Translations under genes and position numbers: made by a program
Part shown: piece by piece, positions 42,323-51,217 of the stretch
How the letters are laid out: each line of letters starts with the position of its first letter
Numbering within the stretch: position 1 is the first letter of the stretch
Notes under the pieces: model-generated
Seen by the model: the letters and a program-made list of their open reading frames with translations, nothing else
What the model was told of the DNA's origin: nothing
Database searches by the model: none
Assembly: GCA_009711765.1 (NCBI GenBank)
Contig: VEND01000054.1
Location: 1 to 59,939 of the forward strand
DNA: 59,939 bases
Direction: 5' to 3'
DNA from: Bacillota bacterium
Lineage (GTDB): Bacteria > Bacillota > Clostridia > Tissierellales > MES13

Positions 42323-43429
42323 TTATTCATTCATATAATTTTTAGCTTCAAGCTTGTTTTCAAAATATATACTTGTACTTGGAAATGCCACAGATACTTT
42401 TCTTTCTTCTAATATTTCCATTATATTAAAATTAATATCTTGTTTAATTGTTAAAAGTTCCTCATAATCCGAAGTTTTTATAAAGAAATAAAGTAAAATA
42501 TCTAAACTACTATCATTAAACTCTTCAAATCTAACTACAATAAAATCATTTTCTACTTTTTCATGATTTATAAGCATTTTTTCTATATCATGTATACATT
42601 CCTTCATCTTTTTGACAGGCGTTCCATAGGTAATCCCTAAATGAAAATTAATTCTTCTTACTCCCCTTCTTGAATAATTTATTATAGGAGAGTCAGCTAA
42701 TTTAGCATTAGGTATAGTAACTAAAGCTTTATCAAATGTTCTTACCTTAGTACTTCTAAAATTTATATCCTCTACAACTCCTTCTGTTTCTTCTGATTTT
42801 ATCCAGTCTCCAATATCAAAGGGTTTATCCATTATAATTGTAATACCACCAAAAATATTAGCTAAAGTATCCTTAGCAGCCATTGCTATGGCTAATCCAC
42901 CTAAACCAAGACCTGCAATAAACGCACTGATATGATACCCAAATTCTTCAGCTACAATAGCAATAGTAATTGCTATTGTAAATACCCTTAATGTTTTAGA
43001 AAAGAATGGCTTTAATATTTTTGTTGTATTTATATTTAACTTATACTCCATTCTATCAAAAATTATTGAATATGTACCCTCAAGTTTATATAATCCCTTA
43101 GCTATTAAAATTATAACAGCTGATTTAAAAAACTTTAATAATGTTTGATTAAAGGATTCACTAAAATCTAAATATCTTAATGATATATATATACCTAATA
43201 TCATAATAAAGCTACTCATAGGCTTTCTAAAAGCTTTCAAAATATCATCATCAATAGTTGATTTAGTTTTACTAGTGAAACTAGTTAATATCTTAAATAT
43301 ATATTTTGATATAATATTTTTAAAAAGTAAAAATGTAAAAAACATTAGAAAAGCTAAACCTATTCTTTCTAATGTTACTGTATTATAATAAGAACTTATT
43401 GTATTTAATGTGCTTATTAAATTTTCCAT
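42323..43429 (-). CDS. MscS-family mechanosensitive channel, long form
   Basis: 368 aa. Extra N-terminal helices (about 20-40, 70-90 and 100-120), then the pore-lining helix AFIAGLGLGGLAIAMAAKDTLANIFGGI and the beta domain DKPFDIGDWIKSEETEGVVEDI with PNAKLADSPIINYSRR. Resembles YkuT/YbdG-type channels. First gene convergent to apbE; a signal peptidase gene lies upstream in the same direction (27 nt), so the two may be cotranscribed. Confidence 0.9.
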   Translation of the reverse strand: MENLISTLNTISSYYNTVTLERIGLAFLMFFTFLLFKNIISKYIFKILTSFTSKTKSTIDDDILKAFRKPMSSFIMILGIYISLRYLDFSESFNQTLLKFFKSAVIILIAKGLYKLEGTYSIIFDRMEYKLNINTTKILKPFFSKTLRVFTIAITIAIVAEEFGYHISAFIAGLGLGGLAIAMAAKDTLANIFGGITIIMDKPFDIGDWIKSEETEGVVEDINFRSTKVRTFDKALVTIPNAKLADSPIINYSRRGVRRINFHLGITYGTPVKKMKECIHDIEKMLINHEKVENDFIVVRFEEFNDSSLDILLYFFIKTSDYEELLTIKQDINFNIMEILEERKVSVAFPSTSIYFENKLEAKNYMNE

Positions 43430-43456
43430 ATCCTCAACTCCTTTGGTAAACGAAAA

Positions 43457-43996
43457 TTACATATCTTTATATATACCACCGAAACTATCTCCAAAAGGAT
43501 AAACTCTAAAAAAGGCTTTACCTTTAATTATTTCAGCTGATACAGGCCCAAATATCCTACTATCATAACTTACCTTTCTATTATCTCCTAAAACAAAAAC
43601 ATGATTCTTCGGTATTTTCCATTCACACTTTTTATATGTAGTAGTATATGTATCTTCTTTTAAATACTTTTCTTGAAGTTTTTCTCCATCTATAAAAATC
43701 TTACCATTTGTAATCTTAATTGTTTCACCTTCTAAAGCTATTATCCTCTTTATATAATATTCCTTACTTGGATTATCAAAAGCCTTAAGTATTGCTATAT
43801 CACCCCTCTTTGGTTCATCTGCAATATAAATAGCCTTATTTATAAAAAGCATATCATTATTTTCTAAAGTAGGATTCATACTTGCTCCTTTTATTTTAGT
43901 ACCTTGTAAAATGAAAGTCTTTATAATAATGGCTACTATAACTGCTACTAATATACTTTTAGCCCAGTCTAGTATCTCATTTTTTTTAATACTCAT
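43457..43996 (-). CDS. lepB: Signal peptidase I
   Basis: 179-aa membrane protease that removes signal peptides. One N-terminal anchor (about 12-30). Catalytic Ser39 in KGASMNPTL and Lys83 in YYIKRIIALEGE form the Ser-Lys dyad; VLGDNRKVSYDSRIFGPV is the conserved box E. Typical Gram-positive SipS size. Upstream, in the same direction and 16 nt away, is the dipeptidase gene. Confidence 0.93.
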   Translation of the reverse strand: MSIKKNEILDWAKSILVAVIVAIIIKTFILQGTKIKGASMNPTLENNDMLFINKAIYIADEPKRGDIAILKAFDNPSKEYYIKRIIALEGETIKITNGKIFIDGEKLQEKYLKEDTYTTTYKKCEWKIPKNHVFVLGDNRKVSYDSRIFGPVSAEIIKGKAFFRVYPFGDSFGGIYKDM

Positions 43997-44012
43997 ACAC
44001 TTACCTCCAACA

Positions 44013-44957
44013 CTATTTTATTACATCCTTAATTAATCTTTGAGCATTTTTATAAAAAATTTTTTCTATTTCATTTTCCTTAAATCCACTTTCATAAAGT
44101 GCCTCTACTAACAAATGTGTCTTTCCTGCATTTTCTATCTCAAGCTTTGAACTTATACCATCAAAATCTGAACCAAGTGCTAAAACATCTATCCCGCCGA
44201 TATTTTTTATATGCTTAATATGAATTATCATATCTTTTATTTTACTTACATTTGAATCACCTAAAAACTCACTACAAAAGTTTATACCAATTATTCCTCC
44301 TTTATTAGCAAGTTTTTTAATCGAATCATCTGATAAATTTCTAAAATGACTCTTAATACTTCTTGAATTAGAATGGGATGCTATAAAGGGAGCTTTAGAT
44401 ATTTTACAGACATCAAAAAAACCCTTATCTGATAAGTGAGATACATCTATTATAATCCCTAGATTGTTCATTTCTTCTATGAAATATTCTCCATATTCAG
44501 TTAACCCTTTATTTTTGTATTCACACTTATTGTTTGGAAAACCTATATAGTTTGGATAATTCCATGTTAATGTTATAAGCCGCACACCTAATCTATATGC
44601 GTTTCTTAAATTACATAATTTGTTACCTAATATTCCTCCTTCTTCTATAGCTAAAAACGCTGAAATAATGTCCTCTTCCATATTTTTTTCTAAATCATTT
44701 CTACTAACAGCTAATTTTATTTTATCACTATTTTTTTCTAACTCTTTATAAAAAGTATCAAGCATACTAGAAAGCTTATTTAAATAATCATTGTCACTAA
44801 TTTTACCATAATCAAAATATAGAGCAAAAAATTGAGCTATTGAATTTGATTTTTCTAACTTTTCAATATCCACATGTAAATTATTCCTTCTTAAACCTAT
44901 ATTTTTATTATTATGGATTCTTAAAAATGTATCACAATGCATATCTATTTTTTTCAT
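44013..44957 (-). CDS. Membrane dipeptidase-type (M19) peptidase
   Basis: 314-aa renal-dipeptidase family enzyme that splits dipeptides, often with D-amino acids. Metal ligands: MHCDTF at the start, the Glu in AIEEGGILG, IIDVSHLS and IASHSNSR; LALGSDFDG near the C-terminus. Cytoplasmic, no signal. SD GGAGG precedes ATG. Probably heads an operon with lepB and the MscS-type gene. Confidence 0.92.
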   Translation of the reverse strand: MKKIDMHCDTFLRIHNNKNIGLRRNNLHVDIEKLEKSNSIAQFFALYFDYGKISDNDYLNKLSSMLDTFYKELEKNSDKIKLAVSRNDLEKNMEEDIISAFLAIEEGGILGNKLCNLRNAYRLGVRLITLTWNYPNYIGFPNNKCEYKNKGLTEYGEYFIEEMNNLGIIIDVSHLSDKGFFDVCKISKAPFIASHSNSRSIKSHFRNLSDDSIKKLANKGGIIGINFCSEFLGDSNVSKIKDMIIHIKHIKNIGGIDVLALGSDFDGISSKLEIENAGKTHLLVEALYESGFKENEIEKIFYKNAQRLIKDVIK

Positions 44958-45107
44958 TATATAACCTCCATATTTAAAACACGTCCTTATAACTTTTATA
45001 TTTCTATAAACTATATTAAAAACCTGCTATTTATACTTAAATCATGAATATAGTTACTATGAATTTAATAATATTATATTGAAATTCACAAAGAAGGGGG
45101 TAAAGTT

Positions 45108-45470
45108 ATGGACTATGATTATTTGTCAAAACAAAATATTATTATTATAGTAATTATATATATACTTTTAAGTTTTTATAGTTGGCAATCATTTTACCTT
45201 TTAAAACAAAATAAGGAATTACTAAATTTAAATAAAGAAATTTACAGTATGTATTCAGAGTTAGAAAAAAGCAATGAAAACTTAAATACAGAAATAAAAA
45301 ATCTTAAAGTAGAAACTCATAAGCTTAAAAAAGATATAGAAAAATGTAATCGTACAATACTTAATAATTATTATAATTTATCTTTAAAATATGATGATAT
45401 TTTATCTAAAACAGAAAGATTGAATGATATTTTTTTTAAAAAAACAACCAATGAAAAACAAAAGCAATAA
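45108..45470 (+). CDS. Membrane-anchored coiled-coil protein (anchor half of a split deacetylase?)
   Basis: 120 aa. One membrane helix (about 10-28) then a coiled coil (about 33-90; LNKEIYSMYSELEKSNENLN). Its 3' end overlaps the deacetylase frame, which is in the +1 phase. At the junction lies a run of 8 T followed by 7 A (45430-45444). Skipping one base in that run would fuse this anchor to the NodB domain, giving a familiar anchor-coiled-coil-deacetylase layout. SD AAGGGGG precedes ATG 45108. Confidence 0.7.
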   Translation: MDYDYLSKQNIIIIVIIYILLSFYSWQSFYLLKQNKELLNLNKEIYSMYSELEKSNENLNTEIKNLKVETHKLKKDIEKCNRTILNNYYNLSLKYDDILSKTERLNDIFFKKTTNEKQKQ

Positions 45471-46089
45471 AAAAATTATATATCTAACTTTTGATGATGG
45501 TCCAAGTAAAAACACCTCTAAAATATTAGATATATTATTAAAATATGATATTAAAGCAACTTTCTTTGTTTGTGGAAATACTACTTCATATGGTGAAAAA
45601 ATATATACGCGTCTTATAAATGAAGGCCATAAAATTGGTAATCATACCTTTACCCATAATTATAATTATTTATACAGTAATGAAGAAAATTTTTATAAAG
45701 ATATAAAAAAATTAGAAAATCTATTATTAGAAAAAATTAAATACAAACCTGACATAATCAGATTTCCTGGAGGTTCTAATACTACAATTGTTAATGATAA
45801 GTTTTTTATGGAAAGACTCACTACCAAAATGCTATTAGAAGGTTATCAATACTTTGATTGGAATATAGACTCATTAGATGCTAATAAAATAACTCAAGAA
45901 AAAAATATAATTGTAAATACAGTTTTAAAAAATGTAAAATATAAAAATAAATCCATAATATTATTTCATGACAGTACAGTTAAAACAACTACAGTTGAGG
46001 CTTTAGAGATAATAATATATAAACTAAAAAAAATGGGTTATATATTCGAAGTATTATCTAAGAATTCATATTATGTTCATTTTACTTAG
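45451..46089 (+). CDS. Polysaccharide deacetylase (NodB domain) without its own signal
   Basis: 212 aa from ATG 45451; an upstream ATG at 45424 is also possible. Neither has a convincing SD. NodB motifs are intact: YLTFDDGPSK, GNHTFTHNY, RFPGGS, FDWNIDSLD and ILFHDST. It has no signal peptide or membrane helix, odd for an enzyme whose substrate is outside, and supports the idea that it is produced as a fusion with the preceding reading frame. A frameshift mutation or sequence error in the T8A7 run is the other explanation. Confidence 0.8.
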   Translation: MKNKSNKKIIYLTFDDGPSKNTSKILDILLKYDIKATFFVCGNTTSYGEKIYTRLINEGHKIGNHTFTHNYNYLYSNEENFYKDIKKLENLLLEKIKYKPDIIRFPGGSNTTIVNDKFFMERLTTKMLLEGYQYFDWNIDSLDANKITQEKNIIVNTVLKNVKYKNKSIILFHDSTVKTTTVEALEIIIYKLKKMGYIFEVLSKNSYYVHFT

Positions 46090-46150
46090 AAGTTTATTTT
46101 TACATATTATGTTATAATATACTAAGAAGAAAATTGAAAGGAGGGTTTAT

Positions 46151-46630
46151 ATGAGAAAATATATGACTGCAGAAGTTAATAAGCACGAAACAGTATTTAC
46201 TCAAATGGGAGCTAGAGTCCATGTTATGAATTCAATTTTATGTTATGTATCCTTTGATATTGAAGGGACAGAAGTATCCTATGTCTATAATGTTAATAAA
46301 AAAAATAAGTACTTTTTAGAAAGAATAGAACCTTATCCTGAACCTGCTGGTACATTTAAATCTGTTGAAGATCTAATAGAAACTATTAAAATTGATATTG
46401 AACAATTCAAAAATGCAAAAAAATCTAATGTTTTCCCAAAATTTGTTGAAATTAATAAGAGATTAAATAATACAATTAGGCAATTTGAAGACTTATATCT
46501 ATATTACAATGTACCTAGAGAATCAATTGAAAAAATTAGAAAGAACTTAGATGAAATAGAAAATACAATCAAAACAACAAAAGAGAATGGTCAAAGATTA
46601 TACTTTAAAAAAGATCCAGACACTTTATAA
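46151..46630 (+). CDS. Conserved hypothetical protein
   Basis: 159 aa, soluble, no signal. N-terminal beta-rich part (MTAEVNKHETVFTQMGARVH; VSYVYNVNKKNKYFLERI) and C-terminal helical part (about 75-150). I do not recognise a family with confidence. Monocistronic: SD AAAGGAGGG just before ATG, own promoter-like TATAAT in 46100-46120, and a clear terminator after. The strong signals make it a real gene. Confidence 0.65.
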   Translation: MRKYMTAEVNKHETVFTQMGARVHVMNSILCYVSFDIEGTEVSYVYNVNKKNKYFLERIEPYPEPAGTFKSVEDLIETIKIDIEQFKNAKKSNVFPKFVEINKRLNNTIRQFEDLYLYYNVPRESIEKIRKNLDEIENTIKTTKENGQRLYFKKDPDTL

Positions 46631-46652
46631 AACTCGGTTAATTCCGAGTTTT
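46629..46652 (+). terminator. Terminator
   Basis: AAAACTCGG (46629-46637) pairs with CCGAGTTTT (46644-46652), then TATATTTTT. Confidence 0.88.
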
Positions 46653-46759
46653 ATATTTTTAAATAACTACATATAAAATACTAAGTATCTTCTATATAAT
46701 TTAATATAATTGCTTCTCATCATCTCTCATTAGTGTTATTTGTATATGATAACGTTTTA

Positions 46760-46819
46760 CTCTCTAATTTAATAGGAGTAGAATAAGAAATATGTCCAAT
46801 AATGATGAAAATTAGGGAG
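46760..46819 (+). promoter_or_regulatory. Long-range SD-masking pairing in the leader of the anion transporter
   Basis: CTCTCTAATTT (46760-46770) pairs over 11 bases (one G-U) with AAATTAGGGAG (46809-46819), which is the ribosome site of the transporter. Upstream, GTTAT/ATAAC (46736-46753) can form another hairpin. A promoter-like TATAAT lies near 46695. The leader of about 120 nt could be a translational switch; it resembles no riboswitch class I can name. Confidence 0.5.
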
Positions 46820-46828
46820 GTGTAATAG

Positions 46829-48106
46829 ATGAATTTTGACATGCAAGTTTATATAGCTACTTTTATTTTTATTAGCACTTATTTTTTAATAGTGTCTGAA
46901 AAAATAAATAGAACATCAGCTGCTTTATTAGGAGCTTGTATGATGCTTGGTTTAAAAATAATATCTCAAGAGTATGCTTTTGATTCTATAGACTTTAATA
47001 CCATAGGCTTACTTATAGGTATGATGATTATTGTAACTATTACTAAAAAAACTGGGGTTTTTCAGTATATAGCAATAAAATCTGCTAAGCTAGCCAAAGG
47101 AGATCCTTGGAGAATAATTTTATTATTTTCTATAATAACTGCTATATCTTCAGCACTATTAGACAATGTAACTACTGTTTTACTTATTGCTCCAGTAACT
47201 TTAGTTATTACTGATACTTTAAAAGTTAATCCTTTACCATTTTTAATACCTGAAATACTAGCTGCAAATATAGGGGGAAGTGCTACTTTAATAGGAGACC
47301 CACCTAACATAATGATAGGCAGTGCTACAAAGCTTGGATTTGTAGACTTTGTATTAAACTTAGCTCCAATAGTTATAGTGATTTTTATAATAACACTTTT
47401 CATTTTAAAGCTTGTATACAAAAGACAACTTAAAGTTAAAGAAAGTTTACGACAAAAGATATTAAGTTTTAATGAAAATAAATCAATACAAAATGTACTC
47501 TTATTAAAAAAGAGTTTATTTGTACTAGCTCTTACTATAGTAGGTTTTACTCTACATCAATTTGTTCATTTAGAATCAGCTACAATAGCATTGATAGGTG
47601 CATCAATCTTACTTGTTATAAGTAAATTAGACCCTGAGGAAATTTTATTTGAAATAGAATGGACAACCATATTTTTCTTTGCAGGTCTTTTTGTATTAGT
47701 AGGAGGATTAGAAAAGGTTGGTATTATTGATAGTATAGCTGAGCATTTAGTTTTACTTACTAAGGGCAATTTAATGTTAACGGCATTAATAGTTTTATGG
47801 GTTTCAGCAATAGCTTCGGCATTTATTGATAATATACCCTTTGTTGCAACAATGATTCCACTAATAAAAAGTATAGGTGCAATGTCTAGTTTAAATATAA
47901 CTCCTTTATGGTGGGCATTAGCATTAGGTGCTTGTTTAGGTGGAAATGGAAGCTTAGTTGGTGCGTCTGCTAATGTTATAGTAGCTGGATTTTTAGAAAA
48001 AACTGAAAGTAGACTATCTTTTATAGAATTTTTAAAAATTGGTTTTCCAATTATGATTATATCTATTATATTATCTACAATATATCTTTTACTATTTTAT
48101 GTATAA
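46829..48106 (+). CDS. ArsB/NhaD-type ion transporter
   Basis: 425-aa transporter of the ion-transporter superfamily with about ten to eleven helices. Twin re-entrant motifs are seen: ALLDNVTTVLLIAPVTLVIT with IGGSATLIGDPPNIMIGSAT, and AFIDNIPFVATMIPLI with LGGNGSLVGASANVIVAGF. This pattern covers arsenite exporters, NhaD antiporters and SLC13-like anion carriers, so the substrate is open; arsenite export would fit the distant ArsR-type regulator. SD TTAGGGAGG at 9 nt from ATG is partly masked by the leader (46760-46819). Confidence 0.88.
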   Translation: MNFDMQVYIATFIFISTYFLIVSEKINRTSAALLGACMMLGLKIISQEYAFDSIDFNTIGLLIGMMIIVTITKKTGVFQYIAIKSAKLAKGDPWRIILLFSIITAISSALLDNVTTVLLIAPVTLVITDTLKVNPLPFLIPEILAANIGGSATLIGDPPNIMIGSATKLGFVDFVLNLAPIVIVIFIITLFILKLVYKRQLKVKESLRQKILSFNENKSIQNVLLLKKSLFVLALTIVGFTLHQFVHLESATIALIGASILLVISKLDPEEILFEIEWTTIFFFAGLFVLVGGLEKVGIIDSIAEHLVLLTKGNLMLTALIVLWVSAIASAFIDNIPFVATMIPLIKSIGAMSSLNITPLWWALALGACLGGNGSLVGASANVIVAGFLEKTESRLSFIEFLKIGFPIMIISIILSTIYLLLFYV

Positions 48107-48139
48107 AAAAGCAAAGCATTTTAAATGCTTTGCTTTTTT
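48105..48139. terminator. Bidirectional terminator
   Basis: GCAAAGCATT (48111-48120) pairs with AATGCTTTGC (48124-48133), flanked by six A and six T. Serves the convergent transporter and cls genes. Confidence 0.92.
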
Positions 48140-48154
48140 CTTAAATATCATTTT

Positions 48155-49744
48155 TTATAATAATGGTGATAATATCTTTCCGATTGACTCTTTTACTTTT
48201 GAAATAATTGATCTCTTTTTATACTCATCATAAATAAATTCTTCAGAATTTTTTAAATCACTATTAAAATCTTCTTCTAATCTTTTAGCTACTGAAGTAT
48301 CATATATAAAGGCATTAACTTCAAAATTTATATGAAAACTTCTATTATCCATATTAGCAGTTCCCACTGATGCAGCTATATCATCTACTAATAATACTTT
48401 AGAGTGTATAAACCCGTTAGTATACTTATAAACCTTTACTCCTGCACTTAGTAACTCTTCTATATTAGACCTTGAAGCCCAGAATGCCGTTATATGGTCT
48501 GCTTTATTAGGTATTATTATTCTAACATCTATTCCACTTAAGGCAGCTGTCATAAGGGCCATTTTTACACTCTTATCCGGTACTAGGTATGGTGTTGTTA
48601 TCCACACCCTTTCAGTTGCATAATTAATTAAGGAAAAATACCCCTGCATAATTGATTCCCATTTAGTATCTGGTCCACTAATAGCTATCTGAATAAGTTC
48701 TTCACCATAGTATTTATGTTTAGGGAAATATTTTTTTCCTTCTAAAGTTTCTTCTTTACTGAAATACCAATCATTAATAAAAATATTTTGTAATTCATAA
48801 ACTGCTTCACCCTTAATTTTAAGATGAGTGTCTCTCCAAAAACCTAGATATTTATCCTTTCCTAAGTATTCATCTCCTATATTAATGCCTCCAATAAAAC
48901 CTATTTTTCCATCTATAACAATTATTTTTCTATGATTTCTATAATTTAGCTCTCTACTTAAACCAGGTAAGAAAACAGGTAAAAATCCGCCAACATTAAC
49001 TCCTGCTATTTTAAGATCATTAAGAAACTTTTTTCCTAGTCTCCAACTACCAACACTATCATATATAACTCTAACCTCTAAACCTTCCTTACTCTTTTGA
49101 ATTAATATATCTTTAATTTCATTTCCTATTTCATCATTTTTAATTATAAAATATTCTAGATGTATATGTTCTTTAGCTTTTCTAAGCTCCTTTTTAATTT
49201 CTTTAAAAGTAGCTTCTCCATTAGTAAGTACCTTAGTTTTATTATTAATTGTTACAGGAGTTTTCGAATTATTTAAAATAAGACTTATTAGCTTTCTTTT
49301 TATAACATCATTTTCATCTAAAAAAATATCTTTTGAATTTACTGCATTTAATTGTATATCTGCAATATTTTCTAGATTCTTAGCTCTAAAGTTTTCTTTC
49401 TTATTAAATATATTTCTCTTTCTCATATTCTGACCAATAAATAAGTATAAAAGAAATCCTACTATAGGAAATACAAATAAAACTAAAAGCCATGAAATTG
49501 TTTTTTCTGAATCCTTATTTTCTATAAATATTATAATCGCAATAAAAATTGTATATACAGTAAATACTATGCCTATAATTCCTCTAAATTTAACCATAAA
49601 ATTCTTTATAACATCTACAAATCCTTTGTTGAATGTTTCCATTGTAGATGTTGATATTATATGATTAAATCCATAGGAGGGTATACTAATTATAAGTGCA
49701 ATAAATAGTAAAATTAATAAAATTCCTATCTTCTGTTTTTTTAT
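48155..49744 (-). CDS. cls: Cardiolipin synthase, probably started at an ATA codon
   Basis: Phospholipase-D-family enzyme joining phosphatidylglycerols into cardiolipin. Membrane helices at the N-terminus, then two HKD motifs (NHRKIIVIDGKIGFIGG and HSKVLLVDDIAASVGTANMD). The first ATG (49642) has no SD. In the same frame, 34 codons upstream, the SD GGAGG (49756-49752) lies 7 nt before ATA at 49744. The added residues read (M)KKQKIGILLILLFIALI, a natural first membrane helix. ATA is likely the real start, a mutated ATG with ongoing weak initiation; ATT 49747 is less well spaced. From ATA the protein has 529 residues, from ATG 495. If ATA is not used, synthesis would depend on the SD-less ATG. 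Confidence 0.8.
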   Translation of the reverse strand: MKKQKIGILLILLFIALIISIPSYGFNHIISTSTMETFNKGFVDVIKNFMVKFRGIIGIVFTVYTIFIAIIIFIENKDSEKTISWLLVLFVFPIVGFLLYLFIGQNMRKRNIFNKKENFRAKNLENIADIQLNAVNSKDIFLDENDVIKRKLISLILNNSKTPVTINNKTKVLTNGEATFKEIKKELRKAKEHIHLEYFIIKNDEIGNEIKDILIQKSKEGLEVRVIYDSVGSWRLGKKFLNDLKIAGVNVGGFLPVFLPGLSRELNYRNHRKIIVIDGKIGFIGGINIGDEYLGKDKYLGFWRDTHLKIKGEAVYELQNIFINDWYFSKEETLEGKKYFPKHKYYGEELIQIAISGPDTKWESIMQGYFSLINYATERVWITTPYLVPDKSVKMALMTAALSGIDVRIIIPNKADHITAFWASRSNIEELLSAGVKVYKYTNGFIHSKVLLVDDIAASVGTANMDNRSFHINFEVNAFIYDTSVAKRLEEDFNSDLKNSEEFIYDEYKKRSIISKVKESIGKILSPLL

Positions 49745-49897
49745 AATATATCCTCCTCTCTAGTATGAGCCTTAATTTTATTATATCAATATTTTTTTAT
49801 ATTTCTTAATTATTAAGAAAATTTTAAACTTAACTATTATTTATTTAATACAATTATATCCATAATCCAACTAAATAACAAATATACCCAAAACATT

Positions 49898-49920
49898 AAA
49901 AAGGCTATTAACCTTTTTTT
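49898..49920 (-). terminator. Terminator of the amidase_6 gene
   Basis: AAAAAGG (49898-49904) pairs with CCTTTTT (49912-49918) around ctattaa, overlapping the stop codon region. The U-run on the minus strand is interrupted (TTTTTAATG), so it is moderate. Confidence 0.55.
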
Positions 49921-51022
49921 AATAATGAACCCTAACTAACCAAAATTTTATATTTTTATTGCTCCATCCAAGATCCCAAGGCACTCTATATCTATCTGTG
50001 TTATGACAATTAACTAATGCATACCCCTTTGAATCAGCCCCTGTAACGGTAGATATATGTTTTACCTTTCCTTTCTTTTCATATGCAATAAAATCTCCTG
50101 GCAAAAGTTTATATGAATGTTTAAATACTTTTTCATAATCACCATAGGCTATAACGCTTGCTCTACCACTATAGATCATATAACTTTTAAATCCTTGGGC
50201 ATTAACCCACGCCCTTGATCCAGATTTTTTATAATTCCATGTTCCATTTTTTCTAAAATTTCCACCCTCAAATAAAATCTGAGAAGCAAAATTAGCACAA
50301 TCCCCTCCTAAAGCATTGTAATCTCTATATTTTTTATTATACTTATAATCATTTTCGCCATTATCAGCTGCTCCTACATATTTGTCTGCATATTTTATAG
50401 CTTTTTTTCTTCTTTTACTTAAAGTTTGAAAATTCCTTTTTTCTTGATTAGTTATATATTTTTTAATGCTTTCAGATTTTATGTCATTAAGGTTTAATGA
50501 ATCAGCAAATGGATCAGTATACCATTCCCTTGTTATAACCCAATTCTCATCAATTTCTTTCATATCTAGAGAATGATATGTTCCTATGCGAAAAAGATTA
50601 ATGTTATTTGGATCATCTAAATATATATATCTATATTCAGTTGATGCTATTAAATTAATAGTAAAACTTTTATTTCTATCCTTTACCCATCTAATAATAG
50701 GGGTAGATTTTATGTCTATAAACTTTATACCCTGTTTTTGCGACCACATATGTAAATACTTCATTTTTTTTATTTCATGCTCATAGGCCCACAATCCATA
50801 TTTAGTTCTTTTGTTATAAAGAGAACTCAATGACTTATTATCTTTTTTTAATATAGCCTTATTTCTTATGGCAAAACTTTCTTCAACAACTAGCGATAGC
50901 TCTTCGTTTACAAAAATAGTTGAAACTACAGGAAAATAACTAAATAATATTACTCCTAATAAAATCAATGTAATAGTTATAATAATTATAAATAATTTTT
51001 TCTTTTTTATAACAAATATCAT
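49919..51022 (-). CDS. Amidase_6-domain exported protein
   Basis: 367 aa from ATG 51022, chosen because SD AGGGGGAAAG sits just upstream; a longer frame to 51094 begins in DnaA-box sequence without an SD. N-terminal anchor (about 5-30), a middle region, then a C-terminal putative amidase domain (about 215-365): RKKAIKYADKYVG, GGDCANFASQILFEGG (catalytic Cys) and KVKHISTVTG (catalytic His). Probably a cell-wall or peptide hydrolase facing outside. The promoter region contains a DnaA-box cluster (51049-51210). Confidence 0.85.
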   Translation of the reverse strand: MIFVIKKKKLFIIIITITLILLGVILFSYFPVVSTIFVNEELSLVVEESFAIRNKAILKKDNKSLSSLYNKRTKYGLWAYEHEIKKMKYLHMWSQKQGIKFIDIKSTPIIRWVKDRNKSFTINLIASTEYRYIYLDDPNNINLFRIGTYHSLDMKEIDENWVITREWYTDPFADSLNLNDIKSESIKKYITNQEKRNFQTLSKRRKKAIKYADKYVGAADNGENDYKYNKKYRDYNALGGDCANFASQILFEGGNFRKNGTWNYKKSGSRAWVNAQGFKSYMIYSGRASVIAYGDYEKVFKHSYKLLPGDFIAYEKKGKVKHISTVTGADSKGYALVNCHNTDRYRVPWDLGWSNKNIKFWLVRVHY

Positions 51023-51048
51023 AGCTTTCCCCCTAAAAATTTTCCACG

Positions 51049-51210
51049 TTATCCACAATATCCACAATCCACAGTGGATAACTAAAGTGAACATACTTTC
51101 GCCAGTTATATCAACGATTATAGCGATTTAAATTTGTCCTTTTAATATTTTCCACAGCTTGTGAATATATATATATTTATAATTAACATAGAATCAACAT
51201 GTTATCCACA
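51049..51210. promoter_or_regulatory. Cluster of DnaA boxes
   Basis: Exact TTATCCACA at 51049-51057 and 51202-51210; TTTTCCACA (fits TTWTNCACA) at 51148-51156. One-mismatch boxes are ATATCCACA at 51058-51066 (directly abutting the first), an inverted TTATCCACT at 51073-51081, and an inverted box at 51160-51168. Six sites in 162 bp is far above chance. AT-rich stretches lie between. No dnaA/dnaN genes are near, so this is more likely a DnaA-titration or DnaA-regulated promoter region than the main origin. Confidence 0.75.
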
Positions 51211-51217
51211 GGTTATT

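Noticed and set aside
51049-51210. Chromosomal replication origin
   Set aside because: DnaA boxes are clustered, but there is no dnaA, dnaN, recF, gyrB or rpmH nearby; kept as a DnaA-box cluster only.
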